Shown piece by piece: positions 1 to 5,263 of a DNA stretch of 6,336 nucleotides. The stretch is from NCBI GenBank assembly GCA_021810175.1, contig JAJZJJ010000179.1:1-6336 (forward strand), written 5' to 3'. Under the pieces are notes generated by a model that was given only the letters and a program-made list of their open reading frames with translations, was not told the origin of the DNA and did not search any database. A program made the position numbers and the translations under genes. Numbering within the stretch: the stretch's first letter is position 1; every line of letters begins with the position of its first letter. The stretch comes from Acidobacteriota bacterium (lineage in GTDB: Bacteria > Acidobacteriota > Terriglobia > Terriglobales > Acidobacteriaceae).

Positions 1-46
1 AAAGGGAGAGAGCTGGGCCGGGGTTGAAGCGAGGCGAGAAACCGGA

Positions 47-69
47 GGGGGAAAGGGAGGGTGGGGGGG
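47..69 (+). other. G-quadruplex motif directly downstream of exbD
   Basis: Four G-runs (5, 3, 3 and 7 G) are separated by loops of AAA, A and T, which fits the classical G3+N1-7 pattern with very short loops. The last G-run touches the exbD stop codon (TCA on the plus strand at 70-72). The G-rich strand is the template strand for exbD, so the mRNA carries a C-tract, and a folded quadruplex could hinder polymerase just after the gene. The pattern is seen directly; folding and function are inference. The rest of 1-69 is purine-rich and shows no start of another gene. Confidence 0.6.
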
Positions 70-507
70 TCAGTGCGAGGCGGGAGGCTGTGCGGGCTGG
101 GTGACGATGCTGACGTGGGTGATGCCGGCCTGCTTGACGGCGTCCATGACGGCGGCGAATGCGCCGAAGGGGACTTTCTGATCGGAGCGGAGGTAGATGA
201 CGCGGTCGGCGGGATTGGTGTTCTGGTTGATGTTCTGCTGCCGGAGCATGGCGGTGAGGTCGTTGAGGTTGACCGGTTTGTCGTTGATGTAGACGTTCTG
301 GTCCTTGTCGATGGTGACGACGGTGTGGGGCTTGGTGACGGAATGGACGGTTTTGGTTTTGGGGACGTTGACCTGGATGCCGGACTGGAGAACGGGAGCG
401 GTGAGCATGAAGATGACGAGCAGGACCAGCACCACGTCCACGAGGGGCGTGATGTTGATTTCAGCGAGAGAGGTGCGGGTATGGCCGGTGCGGCTAGTGA
501 AGGCCAC
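70..507 (-). CDS. exbD: ExbD/TolR-family biopolymer transport protein
   Basis: This is a 145-residue inner-membrane protein, the usual size for ExbD/TolR, which pairs with ExbB/TolQ to turn proton flow into mechanical work on TonB or TolA. After a short basic N-terminus comes the family motif INITPLVDVVLVLLVIFM (residues 17-34). It holds the single membrane helix (about 22-41) and Asp24, the position of the proton-carrying Asp of the family. The remainder is a periplasmic domain with the typical VVTIDKDQNVYIND and VIYLRSDQKVPFG stretches. The frame stays open far upstream, but that part is out-of-frame exbB. A GTG start at 507 is chosen because AGGAG lies 6 nt before it and the family N-terminus begins there. 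The start lies inside the 3' end of exbB (14-nt overlap), so translation is probably coupled. ExbD versus TolR cannot be decided, since no tonB, tolA, tolB or pal is in view. Confidence 0.93.
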   Translation of the reverse strand: MAFTSRTGHTRTSLAEINITPLVDVVLVLLVIFMLTAPVLQSGIQVNVPKTKTVHSVTKPHTVVTIDKDQNVYINDKPVNLNDLTAMLRQQNINQNTNPADRVIYLRSDQKVPFGAFAAVMDAVKQAGITHVSIVTQPAQPPASH

Positions 508-1285
508 GGGAGTCTCCTGAGGAAACACCGCGCATTTCGCTGGGGTCCTGATTGGGACGGAGTGCGGCTTCCTCCATGCTGTTGAGGAGCTCACGGGCGA
601 AGTCGTCCATGCGGGCGGCGAAGTCGCGGCAGCTGGCGGTGAACTGGTTGTAGGCGATGACCGCGGGAATGGCGACGAGGAGGCCGGCAGCGGTGGTGAT
701 GAGGGCTTCGGCGACGCCTGGACCGACGGCATGGAGGGTGGCGGTGCCTTCGGTGCCGAGGCCGACGAAGGCCTTGACGATGCCCATGACGGTTCCGAAG
801 AGGCCGACGAAGGGGGAAATGGCGCCGATGGAGGCCAGCCAGGTGAGGCTCTGCTCCATGTAGGTGAGGGTTTCGCTGGAGGCGGTCTGGGCGGAGCGCT
901 CGAGGGCGGTGATGTTGCGCGGAGGGCCAAAGCCGCCGGTCTGGCGGCGGTAAGTCTCATAGACCTCGTCGAAGACGCTGACGAGGGGGCTGGGCTTGAA
1001 CTGCTCGCTGACGGCGGCGATTTCCTGCAGGCGGGTGGCCTTGCGGAAGGCGCGGAGGAAGCGGCGGCTCTGGGTACGGGCGCGGCGGAAGCTGCCCAGT
1101 TTGCCGAAGATAATGGCCCAGGAAAAGAGGCTGCCGATGAGCAGGACGAAGAGCACAACCCAGGCGGTGGGGCCGCTGTTGCGGAGCATGTCCATGACGG
1201 CGTTGCCGTTGTTGACAGGCGGCGGAGTGGCTGGAATTGCGGCCTGGAAGAAGAGCAGAAGTGGTGCCGATGCGAGGTGTGTCAT
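494..1285 (-). CDS. exbB: MotA/TolQ/ExbB-family proton channel protein
   Basis: This inner-membrane protein of 263 residues is the channel partner of the downstream ExbD. An N-terminal hydrophobic stretch (about 8-19) precedes a Pro/Asn-rich linker. Helix 1 is at about 41-60, followed by a basic cytoplasmic region. Helix 2 carries the family motif ASIGAISPFVGLFGTVMGIV (151-170) and helix 3 carries GVAEALITTAAGLLVAIPAV (190-209), both classic for ExbB/TolQ. The start is uncertain. ATG at 1285 is preferred, with AGGG only 2 nt away. A GTG at 1300 would add VILRA but has no Shine-Dalgarno sequence. The gap to the permease stop is 72 bp and contains a weak GGGAT/ATCCC dyad (1336-1351) and a repeat-like element. 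The C-terminal tail (about 216-263) is hydrophilic and its last codons overlap exbD. The family is certain; the ExbB versus TolQ name is a convention here. Confidence 0.92.
   Translation of the reverse strand: MTHLASAPLLLFFQAAIPATPPPVNNGNAVMDMLRNSGPTAWVVLFVLLIGSLFSWAIIFGKLGSFRRARTQSRRFLRAFRKATRLQEIAAVSEQFKPSPLVSVFDEVYETYRRQTGGFGPPRNITALERSAQTASSETLTYMEQSLTWLASIGAISPFVGLFGTVMGIVKAFVGLGTEGTATLHAVGPGVAEALITTAAGLLVAIPAVIAYNQFTASCRDFAARMDDFARELLNSMEEAALRPNQDPSEMRGVSSGDSRGLH
514..518 (-). promoter_or_regulatory. Ribosome binding site of exbD
   Basis: AGGAG on the minus strand stands 6 nt before the GTG start at 507. It lies inside the exbB coding region and settles the otherwise unclear exbD start. 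Confidence 0.8.
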
Positions 1286-1308
1286 TGCCCTGAGTATCAC
1301 GTTACCAG

Positions 1309-1319
1309 AAGCGGGTAAA
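1309..1319 (+). repeat. Possible solo copy of the 11-nt repeat core
   Basis: AAGCGGGTAAA in the permease-exbB gap matches the unit AAGCGGGTAGC at 2206-2216 in 9 of 11 positions. The following bases extend a 10-nt identity (CGGGTAAAAG, 1312-1321) with 2114-2123, just upstream of the permease gene. This could be chance. Confidence 0.3.
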
Positions 1320-1357
1320 AGGCGGGAGGTTGCCTGGGATGGGGGAATCCCGGGGAG

Positions 1358-2104
1358 CTACAGCTGAATGCGGGAGAAAAGGCGGGCGCTGATGGCGAGC
1401 AGGATGGCGGCGAGGCCGATGAGGATGGCCAGGTCGATGGAGAAGCTGAACTGCCAGCTGCCGATGAGGAGGCCGCGGAGTCCGTCGATGCCGTAGGTGA
1501 GGGGATCGACGCGGGTGATCCACTTGAGGACGACGGGAAGGTTGGTGAGGGGGTAGAGCGCTCCGGAGAGGAAGAAGATGGGCATGACGAGGAAGTTCAT
1601 GAGGAACTGAAAACCCTGCATGTCCTGAATGACGGAGCCGATGGAGGCGCCGAGAGCGGCGAAGACGACGGCGATCATGGAGACGAAGACGAAGGAGATG
1701 GGCACGGCGAGCCAGAAGTGAGGGCGGAATCCGGCGATGAGGCAGACAACGAGGATCAGGATGCCCTGGATGATGGCGACGGTGGCTCCGCCGAGGGTGC
1801 GGCCGAGCATGATGTGAATGCGCGGGACGGGAGCGACGAGGGTTTCGCGGAGGAAACCGAACTGACGGTCCCAGAGCATGGCCATGCCGGAGAAGACGGA
1901 GCTGAAGAGGACGGTCATGCCGATGACGCCGGGGGCCATGAACTGGAGGTAGCTGCCGGCGCCGGCTTTGGCGAAGACCGGGCCGAATCCGTAGCCGAGG
2001 GCCAGCAGATAGAGGGCCGGCTGGCCGAGGGAGACGAGAATCTGCGCGCGGGAGCGGACATAACGCTTGAGCTCGCGCAGCCACATGATGTAAATGGCGC
2101 CCAT
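1358..2104 (-). CDS. ABC-2 type transporter permease (DrrB/NodJ-like)
   Basis: This 248-residue membrane protein is the transmembrane half of an exporter whose ATPase lies just upstream. Six hydrophobic segments can be seen at about 22-44, 55-77, 105-125, 131-155, 165-187 and 221-243, the usual ABC-2 layout. Between segments 2 and 3 the stretch FGFLRETLVAPVPR (82-95) is typical of DrrB/NodJ-like permeases. After segment 5 comes the ABC-2 signature region, SGALYPLTNLP (180-190) and DPLTYGIDGLR (200-210). The ATG at 2104 has GGAGG 5 nt upstream. The substrate cannot be read from sequence; related pairs export anthracyclines, lipo-oligosaccharides or polysaccharides. The 243-bp repeat-filled gap separating it from its ATPase is unusual, because such pairs are normally tightly linked or overlapping. 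Confidence 0.93.
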   Translation of the reverse strand: MGAIYIMWLRELKRYVRSRAQILVSLGQPALYLLALGYGFGPVFAKAGAGSYLQFMAPGVIGMTVLFSSVFSGMAMLWDRQFGFLRETLVAPVPRIHIMLGRTLGGATVAIIQGILILVVCLIAGFRPHFWLAVPISFVFVSMIAVVFAALGASIGSVIQDMQGFQFLMNFLVMPIFFLSGALYPLTNLPVVLKWITRVDPLTYGIDGLRGLLIGSWQFSFSIDLAILIGLAAILLAISARLFSRIQL

Positions 2105-2109
2105 TTTGA

Positions 2110-2114
2110 CCTCC
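2110..2114 (-). promoter_or_regulatory. Ribosome binding site of the ABC permease
   Basis: GGAGG on the minus strand is 5 nt before the ATG at 2104. It lies just outside the repeat cluster, so the permease has its own strong initiation site and need not rely on coupling with the distant ATPase gene. Confidence 0.8.
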
Positions 2115-2125
2115 GGGTAAAAGAC

Positions 2126-2231
2126 AGCAGGTAGCAGGTAGCGATGAAGCGGCTAGCTAAAAAGCGGCTAGCGAAAGACGGTTGGCGGTGAAGCGGTTAG
2201 CGGTGAAGCGGGTAGCAGTGAAGCGGTTAGG
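2126..2231 (+). repeat. Tandem ~15-nt repeats, left arm of an inverted structure
   Basis: Six units with an 11-nt core like AAGCGGTTAGC begin at 2147, 2162, 2176, 2191, 2206 and 2221, a spacing of 15 nt (14 once). The linkers are mostly GGTG or AGTG. Two more degenerate pieces with GGTAGC (2126-2146) lead into the array. The five units from 2162 to 2231 form a 70-nt arm mirrored by 2258-2327. The array is in the spacer between the ABC ATPase and permease genes, on the presumed operon transcript. Confidence 0.85.
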
Positions 2232-2257
2232 GAACTGGGCTGAGCGGAGGGGCTTCG

Positions 2258-2327
2258 GCTAACAGCTTTTTTCTCTAGCAGCTTTTTGCCAACCGCATTT
2301 TTGCTAACCGTCCTTTGCTAACTGCTT
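2258..2327 (-). repeat. Inverted ~15-nt repeats, right arm
   Basis: Five units resembling GCTAACCGCTT (the reverse complement of the left-arm core) begin at 2258, 2274, 2288, 2303 and 2317, spaced 14 to 16 nt with T-rich linkers. The arm is exactly 70 nt, as long as 2162-2231. Unit by unit it matches the left arm in reverse order at 44 of 55 core positions. The GACGG variant occupies the fourth unit from the centre in both arms. The central 26 nt (2232-2257) are unique. The linkers do not pair (GGTG opposite T-runs), so a folded RNA would be short stems broken by regular internal loops. Confidence 0.85.
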
Positions 2328-2345
2328 TTTTGCTGCATTTCAATC

Positions 2346-2356
2346 TTTTACCGCTT
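2346..2356 (-). repeat. Repeat-like unit overlapping the ATPase stop codon
   Basis: On the minus strand the last two ATPase codons and stop read AAG CGG TAA, followed by AA. This is the repeat core AAGCGGTTA with one base missing. The array therefore appears to begin at, or have been seeded from, the gene end. The match is short, so this is suggestive only. Confidence 0.4.
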
Positions 2357-3136
2357 TTGCCACATTTGGGCGAAGCGGCGCATGTTGTCCGTGGAGTTGG
2401 CGCCCTCGTCGCGGATGGATGTTCCGGTGAGGGCGAGGAAGGCAGCTTCGAGCGAGTCAGTGGCAGTGCGGGCTTTCAACTCGGCCGAGGTGCCGACAGC
2501 GACGATGGAGCCGTGGTCCATGATGGCGATGCGATGGGCGACGCGGTCGGCCTCGTCCATGTAGTGAGTGGTGAGGAAGACGGTGGTCTTTTCGGCTTCG
2601 TTGAGGGTTTTGACGTGGGTCCAGAGCTGGTTGCGGCTCTGGGGATCGAGGCCGAGGGTGGGCTCGTCGAGGAAGAGGATTTTGGGGGTGTGGAGGAAGC
2701 CGCGGGCGATTTCGAGGCGGCGCTTCATGCCTCCGGAGAAGGTTTTGACGTAATCGTCGCGGCGTTCCCACAGCTCGAACTGGCGGAGGAGCGCTTCGAT
2801 GCGGGGCGCGCGGACGCGGCTGGGGACGTGATAGAGGATGCCGTGCAGCTCCATGTTTTCGTAAGCGGTCTGCTCGGAGTCGAGACTGGGGTCCTGAAAG
2901 ACGATGCCGAAGCGCTGGCGGGCGTCGCGCTGCTTGACCCAGGGATCGAAGCCATCGAGGTGAATGGTTCCGCTGGTGGGACGGAGCAGGGTGGTGAGCA
3001 TTTTGATGGTGGTGGTTTTGCCGGCGCCGTTGGGGCCGAGGAAGGCGAAGATCTCGCCGGTCTCGACGTGGAAGGAGATGTCGTTGACGGCGGTGAACTG
3101 GTCGAAGGTTTTGGTCAGGCTCTGGACCTGAATCAC
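2348..3136 (-). CDS. ABC-2 exporter ATP-binding protein (DrrA-like)
   Basis: This 262-residue cytoplasmic ATPase drives the ABC-2 permease encoded next. All nucleotide-binding motifs are present in order: Walker A GPNGAGKTT (34-42), Q-loop Gln81 in FQDPSLD, signature FSGGM (133-137) followed by KRRLEIARG, Walker B ILFLDE (153-158), D-loop GLD (162-164) and the switch His191 in TTHYMDEA. The spacing and the wording of the signature region resemble the DrrA/NodI subgroup. A C-terminal LTGTSIRDE stretch follows the ATPase core, also as in that subgroup. The GTG start at 3136 is supported by GGAGG 7 nt upstream and by the family N-terminus (IQVQSLTKTF). It sits 140 bp after the REC-PAS gene, enough for its own promoter, though I see no convincing -35/-10 pair. 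Its stop codon lies in a repeat-like unit. Confidence 0.96.
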   Translation of the reverse strand: MIQVQSLTKTFDQFTAVNDISFHVETGEIFAFLGPNGAGKTTTIKMLTTLLRPTSGTIHLDGFDPWVKQRDARQRFGIVFQDPSLDSEQTAYENMELHGILYHVPSRVRAPRIEALLRQFELWERRDDYVKTFSGGMKRRLEIARGFLHTPKILFLDEPTLGLDPQSRNQLWTHVKTLNEAEKTTVFLTTHYMDEADRVAHRIAIMDHGSIVAVGTSAELKARTATDSLEAAFLALTGTSIRDEGANSTDNMRRFAQMWQKR

Positions 3137-3143
3137 GGGCTGG

Positions 3144-3148
3144 CCTCC
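3144..3148 (-). promoter_or_regulatory. Ribosome binding site of the ABC ATPase
   Basis: GGAGG on the minus strand, 7 nt before the GTG at 3136, supports that non-ATG start. Confidence 0.8.
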
Positions 3149-3165
3149 GGAAAAACTGCTGATGC

Positions 3166-3176
3166 AAGCGGTTGGT
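3166..3176 (+). repeat. Solo copy of the 11-nt repeat core upstream of the ATPase gene
   Basis: AAGCGGTTGGT matches the array core AAGCGGTTAGC at 9 of 11 positions, and its GGTTGG variant also appears in the unit at 2176-2186. It lies 30 nt upstream of the ATPase start in the 140-bp gap, so the gene has repeat-like sequence on both sides. The rest of that gap (3137-3276) shows a CAGCT-GA-AGCTG dyad but no clear promoter or terminator. Confidence 0.4.
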
Positions 3177-3276
3177 CCAGTTTGCCAGAAGGGGAGGGTT
3201 TTGGGCTATGGGCGCGGCGCGGGGCACAGCTGAAGCTGCACCCGCTGAATTCGGGAAGAGGTCTCGAATTGCGATC

Positions 3277-4080
3277 CTAGACGAGGGACTTGCGTTCGAG
3301 GGCGCGGGCGGTGAGGACGATGCCGGTTTCGCGGGTGTGCAGGGTGATGGGGAAGGCGAGGACGTTCCAGACCCAGCGGTCGCCTTTGCTGGGCAGGTTG
3401 AGGACGCCGCGGAAGGTGCGGTCGATGTAGGTTTCGCGGGTTTCGGCGACGGTGCGGAGGATGTCGGCCCAGTCGGCGGCGAGATCGGGCATTTCCTCGA
3501 ACATGTTGCGGCCGGGAAACCAGTCGCGGGGTTTCTCGAGGACGCGGGCGCAGGTTTCGTTGACGTACTGCCAGGTGCCGTCGCCATCGAGGATTTCGAG
3601 GACGACGTCGTCGCCGATGGCCATGTTGATGCGGGAGTAGAAGAAGTCGCGGGCGTCAACGACGACGGGCCGGCCGCGGCGCTTGGCCTCGAAGGAGCGG
3701 AGAGCGGTGACGAGGTCGTCGATGGAGCTGTAGCCCTTGAGGAGGTGCATGTCCTCGACACCGCCGAAGCGGCGTTCCAGGGTAGCGGAAAGGATGATGA
3801 TAGGGACCTGGGGGCGGCGGGAGCGGAGATCGGCGGCGACATCGGTGCCGAATTTGCCCGCGCCGAGATGGTAGTCGAGGACGGCGATGTCGATCCTGTC
3901 GAGCATGCCGGCTGCTTCTTCCACGGTGCTGGCGGTTTCGGTGAGATAGCCGTATTTGCGCAGGATGGTGGACCGGAGAAGGAGATTGTCCGGGTGGTCA
4001 TCGAGCAGGAGGACACGAATCGGTTCGGGGGTGGACGGCGAAACGAGGGTCAGCGAGGTATCTTGTTCGTTGGCAGACAT
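3277..4080 (-). CDS. Receiver-PAS protein (response regulator without recognised output domain)
   Basis: This 267-residue protein begins with a receiver domain (about 20-130). The acidic pair Asp27-Asp28 follows a hydrophobic strand, the phosphoacceptor is Asp69 in AVLDYHLG, Ser98 sits in IIILSAT, and the conserved Lys is Lys115 in LLKG, where most receivers have Lys-Pro. A PAS-like domain follows (about 150-260), recognisable from DGTWQYVNETCARVLE and GRNMFEEMPDL and ending in strands such as RWVWNVLAFPI. No helix-turn-helix, GGDEF, EAL or kinase domain is seen, and the protein ends shortly after the PAS fold. The frame is open back to 4263, but that part overlaps lpxD and does not resemble a receiver. 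ATG at 4080 is chosen, with only a weak GGA upstream. No partner kinase is in view. It probably signals by phosphorylation-dependent protein contact; its target is unknown. Confidence 0.85.
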   Translation of the reverse strand: MSANEQDTSLTLVSPSTPEPIRVLLLDDHPDNLLLRSTILRKYGYLTETASTVEEAAGMLDRIDIAVLDYHLGAGKFGTDVAADLRSRRPQVPIIILSATLERRFGGVEDMHLLKGYSSIDDLVTALRSFEAKRRGRPVVVDARDFFYSRINMAIGDDVVLEILDGDGTWQYVNETCARVLEKPRDWFPGRNMFEEMPDLAADWADILRTVAETRETYIDRTFRGVLNLPSKGDRWVWNVLAFPITLHTRETGIVLTARALERKSLV

Positions 4081-4122
4081 CAGTCGTCCGTTTGGATGCA
4101 GAGAAGCAGGGGAATTGCTGCC

Positions 4123-4173
4123 GCGGCCTGTCGATTCTGTGTTGCCCAGCCAGTTTACGCTTTCGCAGGCCGC
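4123..4173 (-). other. 8-bp inverted repeat between lpxD and the receiver gene
   Basis: GCGGCCTG (4123-4130) and CAGGCCGC (4166-4173) are perfect inverted copies separated by 35 nt. The structure begins 6 nt past the lpxD stop on the minus strand. It is not followed by a T-run, so it is a poor classical terminator. It could be an mRNA-end stem or chance in high-G+C sequence. Confidence 0.35.
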
Positions 4174-4178
4174 AGATT

Positions 4179-5186
4179 CTATTCTTCTTCGGATTTGCGG
4201 CGGCGCTGGAGTTGGCGGACGATGTCCGGCAGCCGACTGAAGAGGGAGGAAGCGCGCAGCCACTGCTTATGGTCGAAGGCGGGTGATCCGGCGAGCATGG
4301 ATCCTGGAGGAATGTCTCCGTGGAGGCCGGCCTGGGCGATGGCGACAACATTGTCGCCGATGTGGCAGTGGCCGGCGACGCCGACTTGTCCGGCGAGGAT
4401 GACATTTTTGCCGACGTGCGTGGATCCGGCGAGGCCGACCTGGGCGCAGAGCAGGGTATTGTCGGCGACGGTCGATCCGTGGCCGACCTGGACGAGGTTG
4501 TCGATTTTGACGCCGTCGCCGATGTGGGTGGCTCCGACGCTGGCGCGGTCAATGCAGGAGTTGGCCTGGACCTCGATGCGGTCGCCGAGGATGGTGGGGC
4601 CGGACTGGGGAATCTTGTGCCAGGCGCCATGTTCGTCTTTGGCGAAACCGAAGCCATCGGAGCCGACGACCACGCCGTTCTGAAGGATGACATCGTCGCC
4701 GATGCGGCAGTTTTCGCGGACTATGGCATGGGCGTGGGCGAAGAAGCGATGGCCGATGTGGACGCCGGGATACAGGACGACATGGGGCAAAATGACGGCG
4801 TCGTCGCCGAGGACGACATCGCGGCCAATGACGGCGAAGGGGCCGATGTGGGCGCGTGCGCCGATGCGTGCGGAGGGATGGACAGAGGCGGCGGGATCGA
4901 TGCCGGCGGGCCAGGCGGGCGGCTGGTAGAAGAGCTCGATGGCGCGGGCGAAGGCCAGGTAGGGGTTTTTGAGGCGGAGGGTGGTGACGGGGACTTCAGG
5001 GAAATCGTTGGTGACGAGGATGGCCGAGGCACGGGTGGTGCGGGCCTGAGCGGCGTATTTGGGATTGGCGACGAAGGTGACGTGGCCGGGTGCGGCTTCT
5101 TCGATGCCGGCGACACCGGTGATGTCGAGATTGGGGTCGCCGCGCAACTCCGCGTGAAGAGCACGGGCCAGTTCTGCGGATCGCAT
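4179..5186 (-). CDS. lpxD: UDP-3-O-(3-hydroxyacyl)glucosamine N-acyltransferase
   Basis: LpxD adds the second hydroxyacyl chain, from acyl-ACP, to UDP-3-O-acylglucosamine in the third step of lipid A synthesis in the cytoplasm. The 335-residue protein has the expected length. Its N-terminal uridine-binding domain (about 1-95) includes HVTFVANPKY and AILVTND. The left-handed beta-helix follows, made of hexapeptide repeats such as IGARAHIGPFAVIG. The LpxD signature GSDGFGFA is at 175-182, and the catalytic His is His236 in KIDNLVQVGHGS, matching His239 of E. coli. A C-terminal helix rich in Arg (ending QLQRRRKSEEE) completes the trimeric enzyme. An upstream in-frame ATG at 5246 would add 20 non-family residues and overlap a stem-loop, so 5186 is preferred. 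Neither start has a Shine-Dalgarno sequence. The usual partners fabZ and lpxA are absent here. Confidence 0.95.
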   Translation of the reverse strand: MRSAELARALHAELRGDPNLDITGVAGIEEAAPGHVTFVANPKYAAQARTTRASAILVTNDFPEVPVTTLRLKNPYLAFARAIELFYQPPAWPAGIDPAASVHPSARIGARAHIGPFAVIGRDVVLGDDAVILPHVVLYPGVHIGHRFFAHAHAIVRENCRIGDDVILQNGVVVGSDGFGFAKDEHGAWHKIPQSGPTILGDRIEVQANSCIDRASVGATHIGDGVKIDNLVQVGHGSTVADNTLLCAQVGLAGSTHVGKNVILAGQVGVAGHCHIGDNVVAIAQAGLHGDIPPGSMLAGSPAFDHKQWLRASSLFSRLPDIVRQLQRRRKSEEE

Positions 5187-5192
5187 GGAGCG

Positions 5193-5198
5193 ATTGTA
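5193..5198 (-). promoter_or_regulatory. Possible -10 element for lpxD
   Basis: The minus strand reads TACAAT, one base from the TATAAT consensus, only 6 nt before the lpxD ATG. Transcription from it would begin at about the start codon, giving a leaderless mRNA, which agrees with the missing Shine-Dalgarno sequence. No good -35 box is seen 16 to 18 nt upstream, so the call is weak. Confidence 0.25.
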
Positions 5199-5223
5199 AA
5201 CCGGGGAAAGAGCGAAGGGATGG

Positions 5224-5253
5224 GCGCGGGATGGGGTGAGGAGCATCCCGCGC
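5224..5253 (-). terminator. Stem-loop after the beta-propeller gene
   Basis: GCGCGGGATG (5224-5233) and CATCCCGCGC (5244-5253) form a perfect 10-bp G+C-rich stem with a 10-nt loop. It begins 10 nt past the stop codon of the propeller gene. The bases that follow on the minus strand are pyrimidine-rich (CCCATCCCTTCG) but contain no T-run, so it may be a weak or factor-assisted terminator or an RNA-stabilising end. Confidence 0.5.
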
Positions 5254-5263
5254 GAGGGTGAGT

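Noticed and set aside
508..1158. Open frame continuing upstream of exbD for about 217 codons
   Set aside because: It lies wholly inside exbB in another frame and translates to Ser/Pro/Ala-rich sequence; the ExbD family N-terminus and its ribosome site are at 507-518.
2188..2262. Short plus-strand frame through the repeats reading VKRLAVKRVAVKRLG, and a 15-codon ATG frame at 2144
   Set aside because: The 15-nt period makes any frame repetitive; there is no ribosome site, and the 14-nt step between units breaks the frame, so coding is not what is conserved.
2126..2327. CRISPR array
   Set aside because: Units are only ~15 nt apart, have no unique spacers of 25-45 nt, and occur in both orientations; no cas gene is present.
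2105..2347. Insertion sequence or MITE remnant
   Set aside because: No transposase fragment, no target-site duplication that I can see, and the arms are built of internal tandem units rather than simple terminal repeats; kept as a repeat only.
4081..4263. 61-residue N-terminal extension of the receiver-PAS protein
   Set aside because: It overlaps the end of lpxD, is Pro/Arg-rich without family resemblance, and the ATG at 4080 leads directly into the receiver domain.
5187..5246. 20-residue N-terminal extension of LpxD from the ATG at 5246
   Set aside because: It has no ribosome site, overlaps the stem-loop at 5224-5253, and LpxD homology begins at the 5186 ATG (MRSAEL).
2315..5261. Long open frames on the plus strand antisense to the ABC ATPase, receiver-PAS and lpxD genes (about 320, 500 and 310 codons)
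   Set aside because: Their translations are low-complexity, rich in Gly/Asp/Glu/Ala/Val, have no recognisable domains and mirror the codon bias of the real genes opposite.
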